64,000 bases of DNA, from the NCBI RefSeq assembly GCF_000369625.1, contig NZ_KB850112.1, forward strand, positions 213,571 through 277,570, read 5' to 3'. This document shows positions 7,501-17,283 of this stretch, in pieces. Both the position numbers and the translations under genes were made by a program. A model generated the notes under the pieces. That model saw only the letters and a program-made list of their open reading frames with translations, was not told the DNA's origin and ran no database searches. The DNA comes from Acinetobacter variabilis. Its GTDB lineage: Bacteria; Pseudomonadota; Gammaproteobacteria; Pseudomonadales; Moraxellaceae. The stretch's first letter is position 1. Every line of letters begins with the position of its first letter.

Positions 7501-8094
7501 ATGATTGAAAACTGGCTCTTTGTTTTTGCAACAATAGCAGTGCTGATGATCCCTGGACCTGCCAATGCATTGGTGGCCAGTTCTGCCTATCAGCAGGGAA
7601 CAGCCAAAACCAGTCTGTATATTCCCGTCATTCTGGTAGGGTATTTATACGCGATCAATGGGTGGGCTCTGCTGGTCCATCTGTTTTCACCGATCTGGCC
7701 CAGTTTTCAGGAACTGGTGCATGTGCTGAGTGCAATTGGTGTGGGCTGGATGACCTTCCATTTATTCAAAGCACGGCAACTGGAACAATATAATCAGAGT
7801 CATCCTCAGATCCGTCCCTGGCAGATGTTTAAGGGAACCTTGAAAAATCCCAAAGCAGCGCTTCTGGCGACAGGGATATTGCCGCTGTCTACTTGGGAAA
7901 GTCCGAGTAACTTTGTTCTAGTCTTTGCGATTTTTACTGGGATTGCTTTGCTTGTTGCATTGTTCTGGATGATCTTTGGACAAGCGATTCTGGCGGGAGA
8001 GTCGGCAAAAAGAAAAGCCGACCTGATTTATAAAGGGTCGGCTCTGTTTTTACTGCTTTGCCTGGTGCCCTTGTTGATCAATTGGCTGGAATAA
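7501..8094 (+). CDS. LysE/RhtB family exporter
   Basis: A 197-aa inner-membrane protein with about six hydrophobic helices. The N-terminal LMIPGPANALVASSAYQQG corresponds to the PGP motif of LysE/RhtB amino-acid exporters, and GTLKNPKAALLATGILPL matches the conserved NPK segment. The substrate cannot be read from sequence. It is a single gene, with DedA convergent downstream. Confidence 0.85.
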   Translation: MIENWLFVFATIAVLMIPGPANALVASSAYQQGTAKTSLYIPVILVGYLYAINGWALLVHLFSPIWPSFQELVHVLSAIGVGWMTFHLFKARQLEQYNQSHPQIRPWQMFKGTLKNPKAALLATGILPLSTWESPSNFVLVFAIFTGIALLVALFWMIFGQAILAGESAKRKADLIYKGSALFLLLCLVPLLINWLE

Positions 8095-8119
8095 ATTTTC
8101 AATCAATAATTCTAGGCTT

Positions 8120-8758
8120 TCAGGCGATTTTATTTTTCTTGAGTTTCTGCTGAATAAAGCCAATCACACCAGGCATGACACTTAAAATAATGATACCGAA
8201 AATCAGATGAGTGAAGTTGTCTTTGACGATTGGCATGTTGCCAAACAGATAACCTAGGATCACAAATGAACTGATCCAGAGAAAGCCACCGATTATATTG
8301 TAAGTCAGGAAATATTTGTAATTCATACTTCCCGCACCAGCAACAAAAGGTGCAAAGGTACGTGCAAAAGGAATGAAACGGGCAAAAATAATGGTTTTAC
8401 CACCGTGTTTCACAAAGAACTGCTGGGTAGCAAGCAAATGCTTTTTATTAATAAAACGTGATTCAATCTCAAATACACGTGGCCCAATATATTTACCAAT
8501 ATGATAATTCAGGGTGTCGCCCAGCACTGCCGCAGTGAACAGTAGCGGAATCAGTACCCATGGATCCATTGCACCCGTTGAAGCCGCTAGTGCACCTGAT
8601 GCAAATAACAGGCTGTCTCCCGGCAGGAATGGCATCACCACCAGTCCCGTTTCAACAAAAATAATCAGGAAAAGAATGCCATAAATCCAGATGCCGTAAT
8701 TGGTAATGAATTCGAGCAGGTGATCATCAACGTGGAGGATAAAATCAAGCAGTTCCAT
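8120..8758 (-). CDS. DedA family membrane protein
   Basis: A 212-aa inner-membrane protein of the DedA/SNARE-associated family, whose members act as polyprenyl-phosphate or phospholipid flippases or proton-dependent transporters. Diagnostic pieces are FVETGLVVMPFLPGDSLLFASG (shown here in part as VETGLVVMPFLPGD), NYHIGKYIG and FARFIPFARTFAPFVAGAG, the last carrying the conserved arginines. The C-terminus is basic (QQKLKKNKIA). It is convergent with the LysE-type gene. Confidence 0.9.
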   Translation of the reverse strand: MELLDFILHVDDHLLEFITNYGIWIYGILFLIIFVETGLVVMPFLPGDSLLFASGALAASTGAMDPWVLIPLLFTAAVLGDTLNYHIGKYIGPRVFEIESRFINKKHLLATQQFFVKHGGKTIIFARFIPFARTFAPFVAGAGSMNYKYFLTYNIIGGFLWISSFVILGYLFGNMPIVKDNFTHLIFGIIILSVMPGVIGFIQQKLKKNKIA

Positions 8759-9239
8759 AGGGAAAAAACAAGCAAAAAGGTGATCAAATCCTAACAGTCT
8801 GCGGCATGAAAGTCAGTACCGAACAGGAAAATAATTGCCCGCTCATCCCTGATGGGTGAATTAAAAATTTATCTTACAAATTGGCGGTAAATTCCTATAA
8901 AACAGGCTTAGCATGAAAATGTCATTAAAATAAAAATCAAAAGGTGGCTCCCATGTTTAACCCTAAACGCCATCCCAGTGAAGACCGTGATAGAGGTAAG
9001 CGAAATAAACCTTCAATAGCAACTTAACTGGCCGGTCTTAAAATATTGAAATCCAAATAGCGTAAATATATTGAATTCTGGGGAGAGAAGGGAAAGCTCT
9101 CCTGCTGAATCGAAAGCTTAATTCTATTTAAAAAAATAAACTGCTTAATTATTATGCGGATGGGAATAGTGTGCTTAAGCCTAATAAAAATGTTAGAATA
9201 CGGCGCTTATCTTTCGTTTGCCTTTCATAGTTGTTTGTC
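8759..9239. other. Long intergenic region between dedA and guaA
   Basis: About 480 bp that must hold the divergent promoters of dedA and guaA. The only coding candidate is a 24-codon ORF at 8953-9027. A TAGAAT sequence near 9194 is a possible -10 for guaA, without a clear -35. I see no riboswitch or hairpin terminator. Confidence 0.5.
8953..9027 (+). CDS. Possible 24-aa microprotein
   Basis: ATG at 8953, preceded by AAGGTGG at 7-nt spacing, opens a 24-codon frame, MFNPKRHPSEDRDRGKRNKP and four more residues, ending TAA. It is highly charged and arginine/lysine-rich, with no hydrophobic segment. The good ribosome-binding site is the main support; only conservation could show that it is real. 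Confidence 0.3.
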   Translation: MFNPKRHPSEDRDRGKRNKPSIAT

Positions 9240-10808
9240 ATGACTACCAATACTCAAATTACTGAAGATCGTATCCTGATTCTGGATTTCGGTTCTCAAT
9301 ATAGTCAGCTCATCGCACGTCGTGTCCGTGAAGCTGGTGTATATTCTGAAATGTATGCCTATGACATGTCTGAAGAAGACATTCGCGCATTTAATCCAAA
9401 CGGTATCATCTTGTCTGGTGGACCTGAAAGTGTTCACCTGGAAGGCAGCCCGCGTGCGCCGCAAGTGGTATTTGAGTTAGGTGTACCTGTACTGGGTATC
9501 TGTTATGGCTTGCAAACCATGTGTGAACAGCTTGGCGGTAAAGTTGAGCCAGGTACTGTACATGAGTTCGGTTATGCAGAAGTGGATATCGTGGTACGTG
9601 ACCAGCTGATTGGTCAGCTGCAAGACCGTGAAAACCAGCTGCATGTCTGGATGAGTCATGGTGACAAGGTTGCACGTATTCCAGAAGGCTTCCAGGTGAC
9701 TGCAAGCACACCAAGCTGTCCGATTGCCATGGTGTCTGATGAAACTCGCCGTTTCTATGGGATCCAGTTCCACCCTGAAGTGACACATACTTCGAAAGGT
9801 GCAGAATTACTGTCTAACTTCGTACACCAGATTTGTGGTTGTCGTGGTCTGTGGACACCAGAACATATTATTGACCTGCGTGTAGAACAGCTTCGTGAAC
9901 AGATTGGCAATGAAAAAGTATTGTTAGGTCTTTCAGGTGGTGTGGATTCATCAGTTGTAGCTGCGCTTTTGCACAAAGCAATTGGCGATCAGTTGACTTG
10001 CGTATTTGTAGACAACGGTCTGCTTCGTTTGAACGAAGGCGATCAAGTGATGCAGATGTTTGCAGACAACATGGGGATCCGCGTGATCCGCGCTGATGCT
10101 GAAGACCGTTTCCTTTCTGCTTTGGCTGGCGAAGTTGATCCAGAGAAAAAACGTAAAATCATCGGTCGCGAATTTATCGAAGTCTTTGCTGAAGAAGCGC
10201 GTAAGCTCGATGGCGTAACCTTCCTTGCACAAGGTACGATTTATCCAGATGTGATTGAATCTGCTGCCAGCAAACAAGGTAAGGCACATGTCATCAAGTC
10301 GCATCACAACGTAGGTGGCTTGCCTGAAGATTTGGCATTTGACCTGGTTGAACCATTGCGTGACCTGTTTAAAGATGAAGTACGTAAATTGGGTACAACT
10401 CTAGGCTTGCCACACAGCATGATCTATCGTCATCCGTTCCCAGGTCCAGGCCTTGGTGTTCGTATTCTGGGTGAAGTGAAAAAAGAATATGCTGATATTC
10501 TTCGCCTTGCTGATGACATCTTCATGCAAGAACTTCGCGCAAGCGGCTGGTACGACAAAACTGCTCAAGCTTTTGCCGTATTCCAACCAGTGAAATCTGT
10601 GGGTGTGGTCGGTGATGGCCGTCGTTATGCATGGGTAATTGCACTTCGTGCAGTTGAAACCATCGACTTTATGACAGCGCGTTTTGCACATCTTCCATAT
10701 GACCTGGTAGACCGTATTTCTACACGTATCATGAACGAAATTGCTGAAGTTTCTCGTGTGGTATATGACGTTTCATCTAAGCCACCAGCAACAATTGAAT
10801 GGGAGTAA
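9240..10808 (+). CDS. guaA: GMP synthase (glutamine-hydrolysing)
   Basis: A 522-aa enzyme converting XMP to GMP with ATP and glutamine, the last step of guanine nucleotide synthesis. The N-terminal class I amidotransferase has its nucleophile in [14 protein letters not shown] and the His-Glu pair in QFHPEVTH. The ATP-pyrophosphatase domain begins with [18 protein letters not shown]. The C-terminal dimerisation domain carries [14 protein letters not shown] and ends KPPATIEWE. The ATG at 9240 is preferred over the upstream TTG at 9231. A hairpin terminator follows. Confidence 0.98.
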   Translation: MTTNTQITEDRILILDFGSQYSQLIARRVREAGVYSEMYAYDMSEEDIRAFNPNGIILSGGPESVHLEGSPRAPQVVFELGVPVLGICYGLQTMCEQLGGKVEPGTVHEFGYAEVDIVVRDQLIGQLQDRENQLHVWMSHGDKVARIPEGFQVTASTPSCPIAMVSDETRRFYGIQFHPEVTHTSKGAELLSNFVHQICGCRGLWTPEHIIDLRVEQLREQIGNEKVLLGLSGGVDSSVVAALLHKAIGDQLTCVFVDNGLLRLNEGDQVMQMFADNMGIRVIRADAEDRFLSALAGEVDPEKKRKIIGREFIEVFAEEARKLDGVTFLAQGTIYPDVIESAASKQGKAHVIKSHHNVGGLPEDLAFDLVEPLRDLFKDEVRKLGTTLGLPHSMIYRHPFPGPGLGVRILGEVKKEYADILRLADDIFMQELRASGWYDKTAQAFAVFQPVKSVGVVGDGRRYAWVIALRAVETIDFMTARFAHLPYDLVDRISTRIMNEIAEVSRVVYDVSSKPPATIEWE

Positions 10809-10830
10809 TTTTCTAACGAAAATTACCTAT

Positions 10831-10860
10831 AAAAAAAGAGCGCTTAGGCGCTCTTTTTTT
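10831..10860 (+). terminator. guaA terminator
   Basis: AAAAAGAGCGC pairs with GCGCTCTTTTT, with loop TTAG. It is near-identical (one loop base differs) to the hairpin at 11841-11868, on the far side of the mrr-like gene. Confidence 0.9.
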
Positions 10861-10902
10861 CATTTATACTCAAGAAAAATTAATTCTTAAGCTAAAAAAT
10901 AT

Positions 10903-11835
10903 ATGTCATTACCTACTTATGATCAGTTAATGCTGCCTTTGATGAAATTATTATCAGAAATAGAAGGGCCAATTAAAATTTCAGATGCCGCCAATATCCT
11001 AGCTGAGCGTTCTGGCTTACCTGAAGAAGATCTAAATAAGGTACTACCAAGTGGTAAAAATATATTTAAAGATCGAGTTGCTTGGGCAAAGACATACTTA
11101 GTCAAAGCAGGTTTAATTCATCAACCAAAACGAGCATATTGTGAAATTAGCGATTTAGGAAGAAAAATTGATTTAAAAAACTTAGAAGCAATAACTAATG
11201 AATTTTTAGCACAGTTTGATGGATTTATAGATTTTAAATTTGGAAAGAAAAACGAAGAGGGATTAGAGGTCGAAATTTTAAAAAATTTTGAAAACTCAAA
11301 TAAATTGCAAGAAACACAAACACCTGAAGAAACAATTCAGACTACGACTGAATTATTAAGGTTCAATTTGAAAAGTGATTTACTTCAAATGGTAAAGGAA
11401 AAGTCTCCTTCATTTTTTGAGAGACTTGTTGTAGATCTGCTTGTTGCTATGGGCTACGGTGGTTCACATCAAGATGCAGCCCAAGCAATTGGTAAAACCA
11501 ACGATGGTGGAATTGATGGAGTAATCAGTGAAGACCGATTAGGGTTAGATAAAATTTATATTCAAGCAAAACGTTGGGAAAATACAGTAGGACGTCCTGA
11601 TATTCAGCAGTTTAAAGGAGCTTTGGCGGATCAGGTTGCCAAGAAAGGCGTATTTATTACTACTTCTAATTTTAGTAAAGAGGCAATTGAATCTGCAAAG
11701 AAGTCGGGAATTGTATTAATTGATGGTGATAAGTTAACGTCTTTAATGATTGAATTCGGTTTAGGCGTACAAATAGAACGTAGTTTTCATATCTATAAAA
11801 TTGATCAAGATCGTTTTGATGAAGATAATTTTTAA
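10903..11835 (+). CDS. mrr: Mrr-type restriction endonuclease
   Basis: A 310-aa type IV-like restriction enzyme, probably acting on modified foreign DNA. The N-terminal winged-helix Mrr_N domain (about 1-90) contains LPTYDQLMLPLMKLL and RVAWAKTYLVKAGLI. The C-terminal PD-(D/E)xK nuclease domain (about 165-300) begins FFERLVVDLLVAMGYGG and holds the catalytic set in DGGIDGVI and YIQAKRW, then FITTSNFSKEAIE. All key residues are present, so it is probably active. It is AT-rich compared with guaA and lies alone between two near-identical terminators, as expected of a single-gene defence insertion. No methylase is adjacent. Confidence 0.9.
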   Translation: MSLPTYDQLMLPLMKLLSEIEGPIKISDAANILAERSGLPEEDLNKVLPSGKNIFKDRVAWAKTYLVKAGLIHQPKRAYCEISDLGRKIDLKNLEAITNEFLAQFDGFIDFKFGKKNEEGLEVEILKNFENSNKLQETQTPEETIQTTTELLRFNLKSDLLQMVKEKSPSFFERLVVDLLVAMGYGGSHQDAAQAIGKTNDGGIDGVISEDRLGLDKIYIQAKRWENTVGRPDIQQFKGALADQVAKKGVFITTSNFSKEAIESAKKSGIVLIDGDKLTSLMIEFGLGVQIERSFHIYKIDQDRFDEDNF

Positions 11836-11840
11836 CTCAT

Positions 11841-11868
11841 AAAAAAGAGCGCTTCGGCGCTCTTTTTT
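11841..11868. terminator. Bidirectional terminator between mrr and the GGDEF gene
   Basis: AAAAAAGAGCGC-TTCG-GCGCTCTTTTTT is a stable UUCG-loop hairpin with A and T tracts on both sides, serving two convergent genes. It is a near-copy of the guaA terminator. Confidence 0.9.
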
Positions 11869-11887
11869 ATTATTTTTCAAATGACAT

Positions 11888-13111
11888 TTAAGCCGGTTTA
11901 ACCTGCCAGTTTTGAAGTTCTCCAAGCAAACCTTGGTCAAGTTCAGGATCATAACACTCGACTCGGTTCCGACCATTGGCTTTAGCCTGATACAGGGCAA
12001 TATCAGCCTGTTTAATCAGCGCCATTAAATCCGTTTCACTACTTTCCAGAATGGCTGCACCAATTGAAACGGTGAAATCGAGACGATGCCCATGTTCCAG
12101 ATTGACCATAATATTCTCGATTTTGTGTCTTAAACGCTCGGCAATTTTGAGTGCATTATCTAGTGAAGTTTCAATAAGGCATGCGATAAATTCTTCACCC
12201 CCATAGCGTGCCAGCACATCATGGCGTCGCATTTCATTGCATGTGGTTTGAGCAATCATCTGGAGCACCTGATCTCCAACATCATGTCCATAACGGTCAT
12301 TGATCTGCTTGAAATGATCGACATCAAAAACCAGCAAACTGATTGGAGCAGGCTGTTTAAGATTGTTTTGGATCAGCTGTTGTACCAGATATGCGAAACA
12401 GCGTCTATTATTCAGACCTGTCAGCGAGTCAGTATGGGGGAAATTTTCAAAAGTCTGACGATGATATTCATTCAAGGTATGTTGCAGGAATACCAAACGG
12501 GATTTTAGTGTAGAGCTCCAACTGATATATAAACTGAAGGTCAATACCGGCATATAGATCAGGGAAAACAAGAACATCTGATACAGATTAGCTTGGGTAT
12601 TGAAATACACACCAATATAAATTACCAATGTAATCAGACCGGAATTAATCAGACTAGGCCAGAGGCGGATCTGCATACATAAATTGGCCAGGACAATAAA
12701 GACCAGTGAAGCATATTGATAAATGAGTTTATGCGGACTTTCAGACTGATTCAGATTAAAAAACCAGATTGCACTTGCTCCGATAATCGAGGTCGGCAAC
12801 AGCAGGTCAAATACAGGCAAATTCCGGTAAAAATGATACATCCAGATGGTAATCAGCACGATCACCAAGGTATAGCCTAGCTTGGTCAGAATGAGCAAAT
12901 TCATAATGTCATTCAGTACCAGGATATCGGCAAGGGTATAGGAGGCATATGCCACCTGTGCAAATAGGTTTACCTACAACAAATATTTTAGAGTGAGCTG
13001 TTTCTGATGGTTAAAGTAGGCAGGTTTTAAAGACCCAAGAATACGAACAAGAGGATCGTGAAGGGCATCCTGAAGCAGGAGGCGAGCTTCTTCTTGATAT
13101 TTATCTGGCAT
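11888..13111 (-). pseudogene. GGDEF diguanylate cyclase interrupted by an in-frame amber codon
   Basis: A membrane-bound cyclic-di-GMP synthase. The downstream open part (11888-12973) holds about five hydrophobic helices and a GGDEF domain with DSLTGLNNRRCF, LLVFDVDHFKQIND and the active site RYGGEEFIACL. The same frame continues upstream past a TAG at 12974-12976 to an ATG at 13111 (MPDKYQEEARLLLQDALHDP), preceded by GGAAGG. The paralogue at 13271-14635 has glutamine at the TAG position when FAQVAYASYTLADILVL is aligned with MAQIAFLLYFFADIFII, so a CAG-to-TAG change is likely. A GTG at 12955 could restart translation of a 355-residue protein that keeps the cyclase domain, so partial activity is possible. 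Confidence 0.75.
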
Positions 13112-13270
13112 GCAGCCTTCCCACATTAAATCCAAAGAAATGAATAAGATGAATATTTATATTTGTATGAAAAATATTCTATTCTTTTAGGAATTATTTG
13201 AAAAGCATCACAAACAAATTTAGGCCTAATTCTTAAATTCTTGTCTAATAATCTTGATTTTGCTATCAGG

Positions 13271-14623
13271 TTACAAAGCAGACCAAGACTGTTTCGCTTT
13301 ATGATGAGTGCCAGCCTGCTCCTGTTTATTCAGTGGTTTAAATACATTCCAGGGATTTGGAGAGAGCGGTTTAGTCGGTTGCAGCATATTAGGATGATAG
13401 ACCCGAATCCGATTTCGTCCTGCTTTTTTGGCTTCGTAAAGCGCAATATCCGCATGCTTAATCAGGTCTTCAAGTTCCTGTTGTGGAGATTCAAGTTCAG
13501 CAATACCGATAGAAATCGTGAACTGGATTTTCTGGTCAGAATTGATGTACATCACCTGCTTTTGAATCGAGCAGCGAATCCGTTCTGCAATCATCAGGCA
13601 ATCCTGTAGCTGGGTATCTTCCAGCAAGGCAATAAATTCTTCTCCACCAAAACGTGCCAGTACATCACTAGAACGCATTTCTTTACGGGTAATTTCAGCA
13701 ATCAGTTGTAGCACCCGGTCACCCACATCATGACCATAATTGTCATTGATTTTCTTGAAATAATCGACATCAAACATCAATAGGCAGGTGCTGGCAGGCT
13801 TTGGCCATTGATGGATTGAACGTTCCGCCATATCCACAAAATGACGACGATTAAATAACTGCGTCAGATCATCAGTATGAGCAAGATTTTTTAAGGTTTG
13901 ATAGTTCCATTCATCCAGCAAAGTGCGTAGAAAAGAGCGCCGTATGTTGATGATATTATTCCAGTTGATATAAATACTAAACGCCCAGAGAGGTGTGAAA
14001 ACAACGGTGAAAATAAAGGCCTGCGATAGACTCATGAGATGAGTCACTCCAATCATGATAAACAAGGCGATAAAAATGGAACAATACAAGGCACTCTTAA
14101 ACTCAGTCTGTACACAGAGGTTGGTAATTAAAATAAAGATCGCAGAAGCATAGATATAAGTCGACACATGCGGGCTGCTCGACAGCAGGAGCAGGCCAAT
14201 CCAGGTCGCTGCAGCCACAGTCGTGCCCACAGGCAAAATCATGTCCAGAACCCGGATATTCTTTTGATGCTTAAACAGGTAATAGCAGCAAAACATGACA
14301 GCAATGACCAGTGATACCCGGATCAGGCCAGACAGGAAAAACATGTCAGGAATAATAAAAATATCGGCAAAGAAATACAGCAAAAAGGCGATCTGCGCCA
14401 TGTAATTAATCTGGCGAAGATTTTGATGACGATGCAAATAAAGATAGTTATAAAAGTACTGCTGGAATTGCGCAGGAATATGTGCAGCGCGATGTACAAG
14501 CGCATCTTCAATTAACTGGCGATTTTGCAGATCACATTCGGCCAACTTTAATGATCTATCCGTGGTCGAGTTTTGAAAAGACATATTCGCCGTTGAATAT
14601 ATATTTTCATTCGAGGATGACAT
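13271..14623 (-). CDS. Membrane GGDEF diguanylate cyclase
   Basis: A protein of about 450 aa that makes cyclic di-GMP. The N-terminal third is cytoplasmic and the middle has about six hydrophobic segments (for example VSLVIAVMFCCYYLF and ALFIMIGVTHLMSLSQAFIF). The C-terminal GGDEF domain has DDLTQLFNRRHF, LLMFDVDYFKKINDNYGHD and an intact RFGGEEFIALL; the RxxD inhibitory site is not obvious. It is a paralogue of the broken neighbour, and the pair probably arose by duplication. The start is uncertain: ATG at 14623, TTG at 14635 or ATG at 14584 are all possible. Confidence 0.88.
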   Translation of the reverse strand: MSSSNENIYSTANMSFQNSTTDRSLKLAECDLQNRQLIEDALVHRAAHIPAQFQQYFYNYLYLHRHQNLRQINYMAQIAFLLYFFADIFIIPDMFFLSGLIRVSLVIAVMFCCYYLFKHQKNIRVLDMILPVGTTVAAATWIGLLLLSSSPHVSTYIYASAIFILITNLCVQTEFKSALYCSIFIALFIMIGVTHLMSLSQAFIFTVVFTPLWAFSIYINWNNIINIRRSFLRTLLDEWNYQTLKNLAHTDDLTQLFNRRHFVDMAERSIHQWPKPASTCLLMFDVDYFKKINDNYGHDVGDRVLQLIAEITRKEMRSSDVLARFGGEEFIALLEDTQLQDCLMIAERIRCSIQKQVMYINSDQKIQFTISIGIAELESPQQELEDLIKHADIALYEAKKAGRNRIRVYHPNMLQPTKPLSPNPWNVFKPLNKQEQAGTHHKAKQSWSAL

Positions 14624-14635
14624 GTCCTGATCCAA

Positions 14636-15119
14636 TCTTATTTTTATTGGGCCCTATTATGAACCAAATGAATAAAAAACAATCTCCCTAGAATTAGGGG
14701 GTAGCACAATTTTTAAAAAGAAAACGTAACAAAATTTTTGTTTTTGTGAACATAAAGCTAGACGGATCACATTTTTATAGATTGCTGATTTTAAAAGTTT
14801 ATATAAATAAAAAAAAGCGTTTCACGTGAAACATGAGCAGGATGAATAAGTTGATTTAAACGAGATAATGCTGATTACTTGAATGATTATATAATTCATC
14901 ACCAAGAACTTGATTACAGTCTTTGGAAGACTGAAGCCTTTAAGTATTTGAACTGTTCTGATGAGTAGCACATTTTATACGTATCGAAATATTTCTAAAG
15001 ATAAATTTTGCGGGTAGACGCGGTACATTGTTCTATGAGGTAGACATCTTGTGATGATCAGGGAAAGATGTCTTGATACAGCATACAGCCAGAATGAACT
15101 TGCCGAGGTCAGCTCAACC
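14636..15119. other. Intergenic region carrying a parS site
   Basis: About 480 bp between the divergent GGDEF and pirin genes, AT-rich, with no convincing ORF. Its only recognisable element is the palindrome at 14819-14832, and it must also hold both promoters. Confidence 0.6.
14818..14833. promoter_or_regulatory. Chromosomal parS centromere-like site (ParB binding)
   Basis: CGTTTCACGTGAAACA matches the bacterial parS consensus TGTTTCACGTGAAACA at 15 of 16 bases, including the whole inner 14-bp palindrome. ParB binds such sites near the replication origin and spreads to form the partition complex. It is intergenic, as many parS sites are. The parAB operon itself is not in this window. Confidence 0.82.
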
Positions 15120-16067
15120 ATGTCGAATAATAATGATATTGAACTGTCAAATTCAGATGATTGTGAAAAGTATATCAATCAGTTCATACAGGAAGTTCCT
15201 TTACGGCGTGCGGAAATCGGGCAGGGAACCGTCATTAAACGCGCCTTGCCGAGTCGGCATAAACGCATGATTGGCGCCTGGTGTTTTCTGGATCATGCCG
15301 GTCCCACTCAATTTCCTCAGGGAGATGGTCTGGATATCGGACCGCATCCGCATATTGGCCTGCAAACTTTTACCTGGATGATTGAAGGCACCATGATGCA
15401 TAGTGACAGTCTGGGTAACCGGCAATTGATCCGACCGAAACAGGTTAATCTGATGACTTCAGGCTATGGCATTTCGCATACAGAGGTTTCACCGGAAACT
15501 GAAACCAAAATGCATGCAGCACAGCTCTGGATCGCCCTGCCTGATGACAAGATCAATATGGCTCCGGCGTTTGATCATTATCCGGAATTACCTGTGATCG
15601 AAGAACAGGGCATTCAATGTACGGTCCTGGTCGGGGAATTTCTGGATACACTATCACCAGTTAAGGTTCATACCGAACTTTTGGGGGTGGATCTATTCGC
15701 TGCTGAAAGTACCCGTGCCCGTCTGAGTTTAGATCCAAGATTTGAATATGGTTTTATGGCCCTTGAGGGGCTGGCAAGTATTAATGGGCATGAACTGACT
15801 GAAGATAATATGGTGATTCTTGAACCCGGATTACAGCATGTGGATGTTGAAATTCATGCGGGTGGGCGAATCTTGCTGATTGGTGGAGAGCCATTTGAAA
15901 GCCCTATTTTATTGTGGTGGAATCTGGTGGGTCGTGATGTGGAAGAACTGAAGCTGGCCCGTGAACAGTGGATGATGGAACACCCGCGTTTTGGCACCAT
16001 TCCAAGCTATGATGGCCCACGTATGGAAGCACCGGCATTTCCGGAACATATGCGAGCTTCTAAATAG
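15120..16067 (+). CDS. Pirin family protein
   Basis: A 315-aa bicupin protein of the pirin family (iron-binding; some members are quercetin 2,3-dioxygenases or redox sensors). The metal-binding cupin 1 region is HPHIGLQTFTWMIEG followed by HSDSLGNRQLI and SGYGISHTEVSPE; this supplies the His-His-His-Glu type ligands. The C-terminal pirin_C domain ends with GGEPFESPILLWWNLVGR. The ATG at 15120 gives the usual family N-terminus; GTG 15051 or ATG 15054 would add about 23 residues. It ends in TAG. The OsmC gene follows after 30 bp, suggesting an oxidative-stress pair. Confidence 0.9.
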   Translation: MSNNNDIELSNSDDCEKYINQFIQEVPLRRAEIGQGTVIKRALPSRHKRMIGAWCFLDHAGPTQFPQGDGLDIGPHPHIGLQTFTWMIEGTMMHSDSLGNRQLIRPKQVNLMTSGYGISHTEVSPETETKMHAAQLWIALPDDKINMAPAFDHYPELPVIEEQGIQCTVLVGEFLDTLSPVKVHTELLGVDLFAAESTRARLSLDPRFEYGFMALEGLASINGHELTEDNMVILEPGLQHVDVEIHAGGRILLIGGEPFESPILLWWNLVGRDVEELKLAREQWMMEHPRFGTIPSYDGPRMEAPAFPEHMRASK

Positions 16068-16097
16068 TTTTCATAATTATAAGAACAAAGGATCAGT

Positions 16098-16496
16098 ATG
16101 GCCCGAATCGCAATTGCCAAAATACAGAGCTTAACCATACCGTGGCAGGGAGAAATCAGTCATGGCCAGCATCATTACCTGACCGATAAACCTGAATCCT
16201 TCGGCGGGCAGGATGCAGGTCCTGCACCTTATGATCTGCTTTTAGGCAGTCTGATCTCTTGCACCATGATTACTTTGCGCATGTATGCCAAGCATAAGAA
16301 TATTGAACTGGGCGACTTTCAGGTTGAAGCAGAATTTTTTGCTAATAAAGAAGGGCAGGAATGGATTGAACGACGCTTAAGTTTTGATACTGTTCATGAT
16401 TCGGCTTTGCAGCAGAAAATTCTGGAGATTTGTGCCAAAACCCCGGTGACCAAAACCCTGTTACGCAGTCTGGAGATTCCCACTAGCCTGATTTAA
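16098..16496 (+). CDS. OsmC family protein
   Basis: A 132-aa OsmC/Ohr-like protein. Family members are thiol peroxidases acting on organic hydroperoxides. Typical segments are LTDKPESFGGQDAGPAPYDL and LLGSLISCTMITLRMYAKHK, where the Cys in SCT is the presumed peroxidatic residue. The C-terminal KILEICAKTPVTKTL carries a second cysteine in the usual place. A ribosome-binding site AAAGGA precedes the ATG. It is probably co-transcribed with the pirin gene. Confidence 0.88.
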   Translation: MARIAIAKIQSLTIPWQGEISHGQHHYLTDKPESFGGQDAGPAPYDLLLGSLISCTMITLRMYAKHKNIELGDFQVEAEFFANKEGQEWIERRLSFDTVHDSALQQKILEICAKTPVTKTLLRSLEIPTSLI

Positions 16497-16615
16497 GCTA
16501 AAGAGGGTACGCTATATCCGGTAGGGAAAATGTAAGTAGACTAATAAACTCTTTAATCAGATCTGGACTTTTTGCTATGCTCACGCAGTAATAACAATAA
16601 AATCATGAGTCTAAT

Positions 16616-17266
16616 ATGCGTGTTTTACATCATCTCGAACAATCAAGATCATTTCGAATCATGTGGGCCTTGGAAGAGCTGGAACTTGATTATGAGATCA
16701 AGTATTACAAACGCCTGCCAAACTATTCTGCTCCGCCTTCTTTGAAACAGGTTCATCCTCTGGGTAAAGCCCCGATTCTGGAAGATCAGAATCTGGTACT
16801 GGCTGAGTCTGCCGCCATTCTGGAGTATCTCCAAGAAACCTATGATTCGACCCATCAGTTTCAGCCGATCAGTGCCGAGAACAAGGCGCAATACCGTTAT
16901 TGGATGCATTATGCAGAAGGGTCTTTGATGCCTTTGCTGGTCATGCAACTGGTGATGACCAAAGTTCCTGAGCAAGTGCCATTTTTAGTTCGTCCGGTTG
17001 CTAAAACAATTTGTGAAGGAGTGAAAAAGCAGTTTGTACAAAGCCGTCTAAAAGACCATATCCAGTTTCTGGAAGATCATTTAAGCCAGCATGAATATTT
17101 TGCCGGGCGTTTCAGTTTTGCGGATATTCAGATGAGCTTCCCACTCGAAGCCATGCAAAGCCGTACTGGTAAAAGTTATCCGGCGATTCAAGCCTATCTG
17201 GAACGGATCTCGCATCGAGCAGCTTATTTCCGGGCCTTATCCAAAGAGCAGGCATTAAAGTCTTAA
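16616..17266 (+). CDS. Glutathione S-transferase
   Basis: A 216-aa cytosolic GST. The thioredoxin-like N-terminal domain (about 1-80) contains QSRSFRIMWALEELELDYE with the candidate catalytic Ser, LGKAPILED with the cis-proline glutathione site, and LAESAAILEYL with the Glu-Ser that contacts the gamma-glutamyl group. The helical C-terminal domain holds GRFSFADIQMSFPLEAM. The substrate is unknown. A hairpin terminator follows, separating it from the convergent phoR. Confidence 0.9.
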   Translation: MRVLHHLEQSRSFRIMWALEELELDYEIKYYKRLPNYSAPPSLKQVHPLGKAPILEDQNLVLAESAAILEYLQETYDSTHQFQPISAENKAQYRYWMHYAEGSLMPLLVMQLVMTKVPEQVPFLVRPVAKTICEGVKKQFVQSRLKDHIQFLEDHLSQHEYFAGRFSFADIQMSFPLEAMQSRTGKSYPAIQAYLERISHRAAYFRALSKEQALKS

Positions 17267-17283
17267 AACCTTCGCTAAAAAAG

